Of a DNA stretch of 52,500 nucleotides, positions 1 to 7,618 are shown in pieces. The position numbers were made by a program, and so were the translations under genes. This DNA is from Rhodocaloribacter litoris (GTDB lineage Bacteria > Bacteroidota > Rhodothermia > Rhodothermales > ISCAR-4553), in contig NZ_CP076718.1 in assembly GCF_011682235.2 (NCBI RefSeq), positions 2,472,689 to 2,525,188 of the forward strand, written 5' to 3'. The notes under the pieces were generated by a model that ran no database searches, was not told the DNA's origin, and worked only from the letters and a program-made list of their open reading frames with translations. Each line of letters starts with the position of its first letter. Position 1 is the stretch's first letter.

Positions 1-1
1 G

Positions 2-1105
2 GCGCTGGGGGATCAGGCGCCGGCCCTGAGCGGGCTGGTGTCGCTGTTGAACGAGCGGCTGCGTCGCGTCCCCGAGCCGGAGCCCGAGCCGGAAGCCCCG
101 CCTGCATCCCGGCCGGCACCGCCGGCCGGCACCCCCGCTGCCCCGGCTGCCGCCCCGCCCGCCGCGGCGGGCGCCCCGGCCGAGATCAAAGCCGCCACCG
201 ACGCCGAGAGCGCCGTGCTGAAGGCCATCGGCTTCCTGCGCAACGACAACCCGAAAAACCCGCTGCCGTACCGGCTGCTGCGGGTACTCTACTGGAGCAA
301 GATTCCTTCGGACCCGCCCCATGAGAACGGGCTGACGCGGGTGCAACCTCCCAACCTGAGCCGCCTCGCGGTCTACGAGCAGGGATTTCAGAAAGGTCTC
401 TACGAAGACCTGGTGCGCATCGCCGAGTCCGAGTTTCCGGAAGGGAGCTTCTCGTTCTGGCTGACGATCCAGCGTTTCGTCGGGCAGGCGCTGGAGGCGC
501 TGGGCGCGCCCTATGCCCCCGTGGCCGAGGCGGTGAAGCTGGAGCTTGCCCTGCTCCTGCGGCGGGTACCCGTCCTGACGACCCTCGCCTTTGCCGACGG
601 CACCCCGTTCGCCGACCCGCTGACCGTCGAATGGGTCGAGACGCAGGTGAGGCCCCTGCTCGGCAGCGGCGACGGGGGCGGGGCGGCGACCGCCGCCGAG
701 GACCACCTCGAAAGGCTATTTCAGGAGGCCAGGAAGAAGCTCGGCACGGGCGATCTCAAGGCCGCCCTCGCGGTCATGCAACAGGAAGCCGACCGGGACA
801 CCTCCGACGCCCACCGCTTCCGGCGGCGCCTCTACGTGGCGCTGCTTTGCCTGCGGGGCGGACAACCGGGCGTGGCCCGCTCGACGCTCGAAAGCCTCGA
901 CCAGCAGATCGCCCACCACGCCCTCGACGCCTGGGATCCGGCCCTGGCCCTGGAGGTGTGGTCGAACCTCTACACCTGTTACGCTACGCTGGCCCGTACC
1001 CCCGACGGCGAGCAGGCCGGCTTCCAGGAGAAAGCCCGGCAGACGCTCGACAAGATCTCCCGGCTGGACGTCGGCTATGCCCTCTCCCTGCTCGGAAAAA
1101 AATGA
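2..1105 (+). CDS. tssA: Type VI secretion protein TssA, 5'-truncated by window edge
   Basis: The reading frame is open from base 2, so the true start lies outside the window; the GTG at 38 is probably not the start. At least 367 residues are visible. After an Ala/Pro-rich linker (about residues 15-60) comes a helical domain with the TssA-family C-terminal pattern, including HHALDAWDPALALEVWSNLY near the end, as in the ImpA/VasJ/EvpK group. TssA proteins organise baseplate and sheath growth in the cytoplasm. The ImpA_N domain expected at the N-terminus is not visible, consistent with truncation. It precedes tssB on the same strand by 286 bases. I am confident of the family but not of the TssA subclass. 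Confidence 0.75.
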   Translation, partial: ALGDQAPALSGLVSLLNERLRRVPEPEPEPEAPPASRPAPPAGTPAAPAAAPPAAAGAPAEIKAATDAESAVLKAIGFLRNDNPKNPLPYRLLRVLYWSKIPSDPPHENGLTRVQPPNLSRLAVYEQGFQKGLYEDLVRIAESEFPEGSFSFWLTIQRFVGQALEALGAPYAPVAEAVKLELALLLRRVPVLTTLAFADGTPFADPLTVEWVETQVRPLLGSGDGGGAATAAEDHLERLFQEARKKLGTGDLKAALAVMQQEADRDTSDAHRFRRRLYVALLCLRGGQPGVARSTLESLDQQIAHHALDAWDPALALEVWSNLYTCYATLARTPDGEQAGFQEKARQTLDKISRLDVGYALSLLGKK

Positions 1106-1391
1106 TACGCCCCTTTTGGTTTTTTGAATTTCTTGCTATCATGAACACCTGCCGTCGCCACCGTCCCGGTGTGGCCGGAGACGTTCGCCGCGCGCGGCCG
1201 GTGTGTCGCTCCTCCTTAGTGGCTGGCGCGCGGTGGTGGGCAGAAACCCGGTGCGACGTGGCGTTGCTGAAAACCGTTCCGAGGTGAGTGGCGGGCCGGG
1301 CACGGGCCTGCACGGGTGCCGGTTATCCCTTTTCGGGCACTTCCTGGTCTCTCATCCTTATCGACAATCGCTTACGCAACGAGGTGTAGTC
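1106..1391 (+). promoter_or_regulatory. Intergenic region before tssB with possible promoter
   Basis: This 286-base gap has no convincing gene. A conspicuously A/T-rich stretch at 1111-1142 in otherwise GC-rich DNA contains a TATCAT box at 1137-1142. There is no good -35 hexamer at 16-18 bases, so this is only a candidate promoter for the tssB-tssC block. GAGGTG at 1381-1386 is the ribosome binding site of tssB, 5 bases before its ATG. Confidence 0.25.
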
Positions 1392-1916
1392 ATGGCGAAG
1401 AGCTTTCAACACGAGAAACCCCCGGCTCGCATCAACCTTTTCCTGGAAGTGGAAACGGGGGGGGCCAAGAAAAAAGTGGAGCTCCCCCTCCGGTTGCTCG
1501 TCATGGGGGACTTTCTCGGGCGCGAGGTGGACGAAGACGTCGCCGACCGCGAGATCATCAACATCAACAAGGAGAACTTCGAGGACGTCATGCGCTCGAG
1601 CAACCTGAACCTCGAGTTCACCGTGGCGGACAAGCTCCGCGGCGGGGACAACGAGATGAAGGTGCAGCTCCACTTCGACAGCATGAAGTCGTTCAGTCCC
1701 GAACAGGTGGCCCGGCAGATCCCCGAGCTGGACCGGCTGCTGGCGGCACGCAACCTGCTGCAAGACCTGCGCAACCGCCTCATCAGCATGGGCGAGTTTC
1801 GACGGGAACTGGAGAAGGTCGTCAAGGACGAAGCGCTGCGCGAGAAGCTGCTCAGCGAGCTGGGCCAGCTCATCTCCGAGGAGGAAGCCGCCTCCGGAGA
1901 CGAAGAGGCGTCGTGA
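1392..1916 (+). CDS. tssB: T6SS sheath small subunit TssB (VipA)
   Basis: This 174-residue protein has the length and sequence of TssB/VipA (DUF770). Diagnostic stretches are LRLLVMGDFLGR near residue 35, the FTVADKLRG segment, and FSPEQVARQIPELDRLLAARNLLQDL, which precedes the C-terminal helices. With TssC it forms the contractile cytoplasmic sheath around the Hcp tube. The start is the ATG at 1392, preceded by GAGGTG; an upstream in-frame extension to 1203 has no homology. tssC follows after 67 bases. A second, fused copy of this fold is present at 18473-20392. Confidence 0.95.
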   Translation: MAKSFQHEKPPARINLFLEVETGGAKKKVELPLRLLVMGDFLGREVDEDVADREIININKENFEDVMRSSNLNLEFTVADKLRGGDNEMKVQLHFDSMKSFSPEQVARQIPELDRLLAARNLLQDLRNRLISMGEFRRELEKVVKDEALREKLLSELGQLISEEEAASGDEEAS

Positions 1917-1983
1917 TCCCCCCGGAAGGCTCCCCGTTGGGTTGCCGGTTATCGTTGTTCCCTTAGCTTAATCACGTATCGTC

Positions 1984-3516
1984 ATGGCAGAAGCACAAGC
2001 AAACCAGCAGGCGGGAGCACAGGTCGAGACCCTCGAAGGAAAGGAGAGCCTGCTCGACAGCATCCTGGCGAAGGTGGACGTCCGGGCACCGAAGGAGGCC
2101 GTCCGGATCGAGGAGTTCAAGGAAGAGAAGGCCATCGCGGAGAAGGACCGCGGCCAGATGATGGCGGCGGCGATCAAGGTGTTCGTCGAGGCCATCGTGC
2201 AGCAGGGCCGGCCGCTCGAGAAGATTGACAAGTACCTGGTCGACGGGCTCATCGCCCAGATCGACAGGAAACTCAGCGAACAACTCGATGAGGTGTTGCA
2301 CCATCCCAAGTTTCAGGAGCTCGAGTCGGCCTGGCGCGGGTTGAAACTGCTGGTCGACCGGACCGACTTCCGCAAGAACGTCAAGATCGAACTGCTCAAC
2401 GTTTCGAAGGACGATCTGCGGGAGTCGTTCGAGGATTCGCCGGAGCTGATCCAGTCCGCCCTCTACCGGCACGTCTACACCAACGCCTACGACCAGCCCG
2501 GCGCCGATCCTTATGCGGCCATCATCACGAACTACGAGTTCGAGAACACACCCCAGGACATTGCCCTGTTGCAGAATGCGTCGAAGGTGGCCGCCTCGGC
2601 CCACTGCCCCTTCATCGCCTCGGTCGGCCCGAAGTTCTTCGGCAAGGAGTCGATGGAGGAGTGGAAGAAGATCCCGGACCTGACGGCCTACATGGAGACG
2701 GCGGACTACATCAAGTGGAATGCCTTCCGGCAGACGGAAGACGCCCGGTACGTGGGGCTCTGCTTCCCGCGCTATATGGCCCGCCTGCCCTACGGCCCGG
2801 ACACGGTCCCGGTGAAGGATTTCAACTACACGGAGAACGTCACCGGGGCCGACCACGACAAGTACCTCTGGGGGAACTCCACCTTCTGCTTCGCCGCCAA
2901 CATGGTCCGTGCCTTCATGACGGACGGCTGGTGTGTGCAGATCCGTGGTCCCGAGGCCGGCGGCAAGGTGGAAGACCTGCCCGTGCACCTCTACGACGTG
3001 GGCAAGGGCAAACAGATGAAGATCCCGACCGAGGTGCCCATCAGCGAGACGCTGGAGTTCGAGTGCGCCAACCTGGGCTTCATCCCCCTCAGCCATTACC
3101 AGGGCCGGGACTACGCCGTCTTCTTCTCGGCCAACTCCACGCAAAAGCCGACCCTCTACGACGACCCGCAGGCGACGGCCAACAGCCGGATCAACGCGCG
3201 CCTGCCCTATATCTTCCTGGCCTCGCGCATCTCGCATTACCTGAAGGTGATCCAGCGCGAGAACATCGGGGCGGCCAAGGACGCCGGCGTCATCGAACAG
3301 GAACTGAACCGGTGGCTGAAAGGCCTGGTGACGGATATGCCCAACCCGGGGCCGGACATCATCGCCAAGTACCCGCTCCGGGCCGCCGAGGTGCGTGTGG
3401 AAGAGCTCGAAGACAACCCCGGCTTCTTCCGCGTCAAGTCCATGCTCATGCCGCATTTCCAGATCGAAGGCATGGACATCAGCATCTCGCTCGTCGGTAA
3501 GATGCCGAAGAAGTGA
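1984..3516 (+). CDS. tssC: T6SS sheath large subunit TssC (VipB)
   Basis: This 510-residue protein has full TssC/VipB length. SLLDSILAKVDVR near residue 22 matches the N-terminal helix that ClpV recognises in VipB-type sheaths. ESAWRGLKLLVDRTDFRKNVKIELL (positions about 112-136), the YGPDTVPVKDFNYTE loop and the TssC C-terminal domain (about 430-510) are also present. It forms the outer layer of the sheath with TssB, and sheath contraction drives the Hcp-VgrG needle. It lies in the same block as tssB and hcp. Family assignment is secure. Confidence 0.96.
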   Translation: MAEAQANQQAGAQVETLEGKESLLDSILAKVDVRAPKEAVRIEEFKEEKAIAEKDRGQMMAAAIKVFVEAIVQQGRPLEKIDKYLVDGLIAQIDRKLSEQLDEVLHHPKFQELESAWRGLKLLVDRTDFRKNVKIELLNVSKDDLRESFEDSPELIQSALYRHVYTNAYDQPGADPYAAIITNYEFENTPQDIALLQNASKVAASAHCPFIASVGPKFFGKESMEEWKKIPDLTAYMETADYIKWNAFRQTEDARYVGLCFPRYMARLPYGPDTVPVKDFNYTENVTGADHDKYLWGNSTFCFAANMVRAFMTDGWCVQIRGPEAGGKVEDLPVHLYDVGKGKQMKIPTEVPISETLEFECANLGFIPLSHYQGRDYAVFFSANSTQKPTLYDDPQATANSRINARLPYIFLASRISHYLKVIQRENIGAAKDAGVIEQELNRWLKGLVTDMPNPGPDIIAKYPLRAAEVRVEELEDNPGFFRVKSMLMPHFQIEGMDISISLVGKMPKK

Positions 3517-3700
3517 GGGACCCCGGCACCGGGTGATCCGGTATCGGCCTTTTTGCGCTATACTTGACGACGGAACACGTAGTACGTCTTGCACGCGATG
3601 TTCGGGGCGGACGGGCAGGAGAAGATGAAAAGGCTTTGGCCCGCCGTCTTAGAGCGTACACATCCCGTATCCCAAACCACAAAACAACACGAGGCACGCC
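3517..3700 (+). promoter_or_regulatory. tssC-hcp intergenic: weak hairpin, T-tract and TATACT box
   Basis: A short inverted repeat (ACCGG at 3528-3532, CCGGT at 3538-3542) is followed by five T at 3550-3554, resembling a weak terminator or attenuator. Immediately after it is a TATACT box at 3559-3564, with no good -35 match. Hcp is usually made in large excess over sheath and baseplate proteins, so a separate promoter here would make sense, but this is inference. GAGG at 3691-3694 is the hcp ribosome binding site. Confidence 0.3.
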
Positions 3701-4153
3701 ATGGCGGAACAGATCTTTTGCAGCTTCGACGGCAACAAAGAGATCAAGGGAGACGTCCGGAAGGAAGGCTATGAGGAGTGGATCCGGGTAGAGAGTCTGG
3801 CCTTCGGTGCGTTCCGGGGATATGACCGCGGCACGCAGAAGGTGAACATGGACCGGGAGTACAACATCAGCTTCAGCAAGAAGGTCGACAAGGCCTCGAT
3901 GCCGCTGATGAAGGCCTTCTCGGAGGGGAAGAAGTTCGATGAGGTCAAGTTCGTGCTGTTCCGGACGGAGGGGATGGAGACGAAGCCGTACCTGACCTAC
4001 ACGTTCAAGGAAGTCTACGTGACCAACGTCAACATGGGAGCCGCGGAAGGCTCCAGCTCCGAGAGCGAAAACGTGATATTTGCCTTCGACGAGGTGTCCG
4101 GGCTTTTCCACGACGGCAACCTCGAGTTCTCGGACAAGTACGAACGGCTCTGA
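3701..4153 (+). CDS. hcp: Hcp tube protein (TssD)
   Basis: This 150-residue protein shows the Hcp family pattern: an N-terminal strand (IFCSFDGNKEIKGDV), an IRVESLAFG segment near residue 27, FSKKVDKASMPLMKAFSEGK in the middle, and YTFKEVYVTNVNM before the C-terminal strands. Hcp forms stacked hexameric rings, making the inner tube that is fired out of the cell and can carry small effectors. The ATG follows GAGG with 6 bases of spacing. It has normal length with no effector extension. It sits between sheath and baseplate genes. Confidence 0.93.
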   Translation: MAEQIFCSFDGNKEIKGDVRKEGYEEWIRVESLAFGAFRGYDRGTQKVNMDREYNISFSKKVDKASMPLMKAFSEGKKFDEVKFVLFRTEGMETKPYLTYTFKEVYVTNVNMGAAEGSSSESENVIFAFDEVSGLFHDGNLEFSDKYERL

Positions 4154-4170
4154 GCGGGCCGTTGCACCGG

Positions 4171-4224
4171 GCCGGGCGGGGGAAGGCGGCCGGCCGTGCG
4201 CCCGGCGCTTTTCCCCGCCCCGGC
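4171..4224 (+). terminator. GC-rich inverted repeat after hcp
   Basis: Two 14-base arms, 4171-4184 and 4211-4224, pair at 12 of 14 positions around a 26-base loop. It lies just past the hcp stop and before tssE. There is no downstream T-tract, so it may be an attenuator or an mRNA-stabilising stem rather than a full terminator. Confidence 0.35.
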
Positions 4225-4262
4225 GCTCGTTCTTTCACTGACATGCTCTCCCCGGTGCCACC

Positions 4263-4679
4263 ATGCAAGCCGGCCTCTACGACGTGCTGCGCGGGCGGTT
4301 CTACGGCGGCACGAAGCTCGCAGACGTGCCCGAGCGTGAGCTCCGCATCCAGAGCGTGATGAGCAACCTGAACCGGCTCTTCAACACGCGCCAGGGTTCG
4401 CTCGCCCACCTCCCGGACTACGGCCTGCCCGAAGCGGCGACCATCTATCGCGACGCCGAATATCCCATCGAGGAGCTCCGCAAGAACATCAAGGAGGTGG
4501 TGGAAAAGTACGAGCCCCGCCTCCGCCGGGTCTACATCACGCACCAGGGTACGGACGACGACCGGTTTCGCCTCTCCTTCCTCATCACCGCCGAGCTCGA
4601 GCGGGGCGAACGCGTCCGGTTCCAGACGACGTTTGCCACGAACGACCTGGTGCACGTGCGGCGCTGGCGGGCCGCATGA
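4263..4679 (+). CDS. tssE: T6SS baseplate protein TssE (gp25-like)
   Basis: This 138-residue protein belongs to the GPW/gp25 family. It has an N-terminal YDVLRGRFYGG region, RSVMSNLNRLFNTRQGS-like helices (here IQSVMSNLNRLFNTRQGSL), then the LPDYGLPE motif near residue 58. It ends in a gp25 core with strands VYITHQGTDDDRFRLSFLITAEL. TssE initiates sheath polymerisation at the baseplate wedge with TssF and TssG. It starts 109 bases after hcp, and tssF follows 78 bases later. The assignment is secure. Confidence 0.92.
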   Translation: MQAGLYDVLRGRFYGGTKLADVPERELRIQSVMSNLNRLFNTRQGSLAHLPDYGLPEAATIYRDAEYPIEELRKNIKEVVEKYEPRLRRVYITHQGTDDDRFRLSFLITAELERGERVRFQTTFATNDLVHVRRWRAA

Positions 4680-4757
4680 CGGGCCCGCTCGCCGGCGCCC
4701 CGCCCGCCCGGCGACTTCCACCCGGCCGGCGCACCGGCCATCGACCCCCGAGACCGT

Positions 4758-6521
4758 ATGTCCCGCCGCTATTTCGAAGAGGAGATGCGCTACCTGCATG
4801 AGGCCGGCAAGCTCTTTGCCGAGGCCCATCCCGAACAGGCGCGTTTCCTGAATATCGACAGCGTCACGGACCGCGACCCGTACGTCGAACGGCTCTTCGA
4901 GGGGTTTGCCTTCCTGACCGGCCGGATCCGCGAGCAACTCGACGACGAACTGCCGCAGTACACCGAAAGCCTCTGCCGGCTGCTCTTCCCTCACTTTCTC
5001 AAGCCGGTGCCCGCCCTGACCCTCGTGCAGTTCACCCCGCGACCGGGCGAGGTCCAGGAGACGAGGGTCGTCGAGCGCGGCACCGAGGTGCGTTCGGAGC
5101 CGGTAGGCGAGCGCCAGACCGTCTGCCGCTTCGTCACGACGCAGGCCGTGCGCCTGCAGCCGCTGGCGCTCGAGGAGGCGGCCCTGCAGTGGCAGCCGGG
5201 CGGCATCAGCACCGCCCTGCTGCGCTTCCGCCTGGACGACCGGGCCGACCCCGGCCGCCTGCGCCTGAGCCCGCTCCGCCTCCACTTCCACGCCGACCCG
5301 ACCGTCGCTTCCCTGATGCACCTCTTCTTCACCCGGCATGTGAGCCGGGTCGAGATCGCCGGGCTGACCCCCACCGGCACGGAAACCCACCCGATCACCC
5401 TGCACGGACCCGCCTGGGTGCGCCCCGGCGGGCTCGACGACGACGAAAGCCTCCTGCCCGACACGCCCCACGTCTTCGGCGGCTTCCGCCTGCTGCAGGA
5501 GTATTTCGCCTTCCGCCGCAAGTTCTGGTGCGTCGACCTCTACGGCCTCGACCGGTACCGCCCCGGCTCCTCCGGCACCACCTTCCTCGTGAAGGTGCAC
5601 TTCGACCGGTCCTACCCCGAGGACAAACGGTTCCGCACCGAAGACGTGCGGCTCTTCTGCACCCCCGCCGTGAACCTCTTCGAGGCCGACGCCGAGCCCA
5701 TCCTGGTCGATCACCGGGTCTCCGAATACCGGGTGGTGGCCGACGTGCGGCGCCAGCAGGAAGTGGAGGTCTATGACGTCGTGGGCGGGGTGGCCGTCGA
5801 CGAGCGGACCCGCCGCCGGCGGCGCTACGTGCCGTTCTACGGCTTCGAACACATGAGCAGCCCGGAGACGCGCTACTTCGTTCCCTCCACCCGCTTCGGG
5901 CTGACCGGGCGCTTCGAGACGTACGTCTCCCTCGACACGCTCGAACAGGAGCAGATCGACCTGGCACCCGAGACCCTCTCGCTCGAGATCAGGTGTACGA
6001 ACGGCTCCCTGCCGCGCGAAAAGCTCCGTGAGCGGATGATCCGCCAGCTCGCCCCCGAGGTGCCGAAGCTGGCCGAACCCTCCAACCTGACGCAGCCCAC
6101 GCTGATCCTCTACCCCCCGCTCCGGGAGCGCCGGCATTTCTTCTGGCAACTGATCTCGCACTGGTCGCTCAACTTTCGCACGCTGGCCAGTGCCGAAGCC
6201 CTGAAGGGGCTGCTGGAACTGTATGACTGGACCGGCACGGACGCCAACCGCCGGCGCATCGCGGGCCTGCGCGAGGTGCGCTGGCGGCCGAAGGAGGTGC
6301 TCCGTCGCAACAGCGTCCTGCGCGGCGCCGAGGTGGTCGTCCGGGTGCAGGAAGGCCACTTCGCCGACGAAGGCGACGTGTGCCTTTTCGGCCTCGTGCT
6401 GAGCCGCTTCCTCTCGACGTTCGCCACGATCAACTCCTTCGTCCATCTGACGATCGAAATGGTGCCCTCGGGCACGACGTACCAATGGCAGCCGGAGAAA
6501 GGGACAAGGCCGACACTTTGA
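4758..6521 (+). CDS. tssF: T6SS baseplate wedge protein TssF (VasA/ImpG)
   Basis: This 587-residue protein has the typical TssF length. The opening MSRRYFEEEMRYLHEAGKLFAEAHPEQA and the following DPYVERLFEGFAFLTGRIREQLDDELPQYTESLCRLLFPHFLKPVPA are strongly diagnostic of the family. TssF dimerises and joins TssG and TssE in each baseplate wedge. The tail overlaps tssG by 37 bases, pointing to translational coupling. Domains further along (RKFWCVDLYGLD near residue 255, FYGFEHMSS near 362) also fit. Confidence 0.95.
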   Translation: MSRRYFEEEMRYLHEAGKLFAEAHPEQARFLNIDSVTDRDPYVERLFEGFAFLTGRIREQLDDELPQYTESLCRLLFPHFLKPVPALTLVQFTPRPGEVQETRVVERGTEVRSEPVGERQTVCRFVTTQAVRLQPLALEEAALQWQPGGISTALLRFRLDDRADPGRLRLSPLRLHFHADPTVASLMHLFFTRHVSRVEIAGLTPTGTETHPITLHGPAWVRPGGLDDDESLLPDTPHVFGGFRLLQEYFAFRRKFWCVDLYGLDRYRPGSSGTTFLVKVHFDRSYPEDKRFRTEDVRLFCTPAVNLFEADAEPILVDHRVSEYRVVADVRRQQEVEVYDVVGGVAVDERTRRRRRYVPFYGFEHMSSPETRYFVPSTRFGLTGRFETYVSLDTLEQEQIDLAPETLSLEIRCTNGSLPREKLRERMIRQLAPEVPKLAEPSNLTQPTLILYPPLRERRHFFWQLISHWSLNFRTLASAEALKGLLELYDWTGTDANRRRIAGLREVRWRPKEVLRRNSVLRGAEVVVRVQEGHFADEGDVCLFGLVLSRFLSTFATINSFVHLTIEMVPSGTTYQWQPEKGTRPTL

Positions 6522-7582
6522 CCGATGAGGCCGGCCGCGGCGAACCCCGGGCGGACGGAAGCACATCGGCTTTCCCCCCGCAGGAGGGCGTCTATGGCCG
6601 CCTCTTTCGGGAAGGCTATGCCTTCGATTTTTACCAGGCAGTGCGCCTGCTCGAGCGCTACTTCGCCGACGCGCCCGGGCCGGGCGAGACGGCGGAGCTG
6701 CGTCGCGAGCGCATCTTCTTCCGCCCGGACGTGGCCATCGTCTTCCCCCCCACCGACGTCCGGCGCATCGAGGCCCGCCGCCGCGAGCCCTGTGCCGACG
6801 TCGTGCTGACCTTCATGGGGCTCTACGGCATCGGCTCGCCCCTGCCCGTCTATTTCTACGACGAGCTGGCCAGCGAGGACCGCGAAACGCTGCCCCTGCG
6901 GGACTTTCTCGACATCTTCAACCACCGGCTCTACGCCTACTTCTACCGCGCCTGGAAAAAGTACCGCCCGGTCGTTCGACGCCGGGAGGGGACCCGCACG
7001 CCGGAGGACGACCCGCACCTGAGGCGTTTCCTCTGCGTCGCCGGCCTGGGGACCCGGGGGGCGCTGGACCGCTTCCCGCTGGCGAGTCCGATGCGGCTGG
7101 CAGCCTTCGCCGGGTTGCTTTCTCCGCAGGTCCGCCATGCCGAGGGGCTGCAAAAGCTGCTCTCGGCGATGCTCGAGACGGTCCCGGTCCGGATCGAGGA
7201 GAACGTGCTGCGCTGGGTACGCATTCCCCGGCGGGGCCGGCTCGGCCGGGGGGACGGCGGCCTCCGCCTGGGGAAGGACGCCACGCTCGGCGAGCGGGTG
7301 CCGGATGCCTCCGGCCTGTTCCGCGTCGTGCTGGGTCCCCTCCGTTTCGATGACTTCCAGGCGTATTTGCCGGGCGCGTCCCGGGCCCGCCTGGTCGACG
7401 ACCTGGTGCGGCTCTACGCGCCGGACTACCTCGACTACGACGTCGAGCTCCGGCTGGACACGACGACGATCCCGCCGGTGCGCCTCGGAAGCCGGGACGT
7501 CCGGCTCGGGCAGACCACCTGGCTCGGCAAACCGAAGACCCCTACCCTCGCGCACCGGGTGCGATACGCGCCGGCTGCCTGA
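6485..7582 (+). CDS. tssG: T6SS baseplate protein TssG (VasB/ImpH)
   Basis: This 365-residue protein matches the TssG/ImpH family. Diagnostic stretches are YDFYQAVRLLER-like (FDFYQAVRLLERYF near residue 48), FMGLYGIGSPLPVYFYDEL near 116, and DFLDIFNHRLYAYFYRAWKKYRP near 144. It completes the TssE-TssF-TssG wedge. The chosen ATG at 6485 lies inside the end of tssF; no other start in this frame gives a better fit, and there is no strong Shine-Dalgarno sequence. clpV follows after 36 bases. Confidence 0.92.
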   Translation: MAAGERDKADTLTDEAGRGEPRADGSTSAFPPQEGVYGRLFREGYAFDFYQAVRLLERYFADAPGPGETAELRRERIFFRPDVAIVFPPTDVRRIEARRREPCADVVLTFMGLYGIGSPLPVYFYDELASEDRETLPLRDFLDIFNHRLYAYFYRAWKKYRPVVRRREGTRTPEDDPHLRRFLCVAGLGTRGALDRFPLASPMRLAAFAGLLSPQVRHAEGLQKLLSAMLETVPVRIEENVLRWVRIPRRGRLGRGDGGLRLGKDATLGERVPDASGLFRVVLGPLRFDDFQAYLPGASRARLVDDLVRLYAPDYLDYDVELRLDTTTIPPVRLGSRDVRLGQTTWLGKPKTPTLAHRVRYAPAA

Positions 7583-7618
7583 GGCCCGGCCGCTGCGCCC
7601 GACAACCCACCACCCGTC

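Noticed and set aside
1203-1391. N-terminal extension of TssB
   Set aside because: No homology in the 63 extra residues, and the ATG at 1392 has a good ribosome site and family-typical length.
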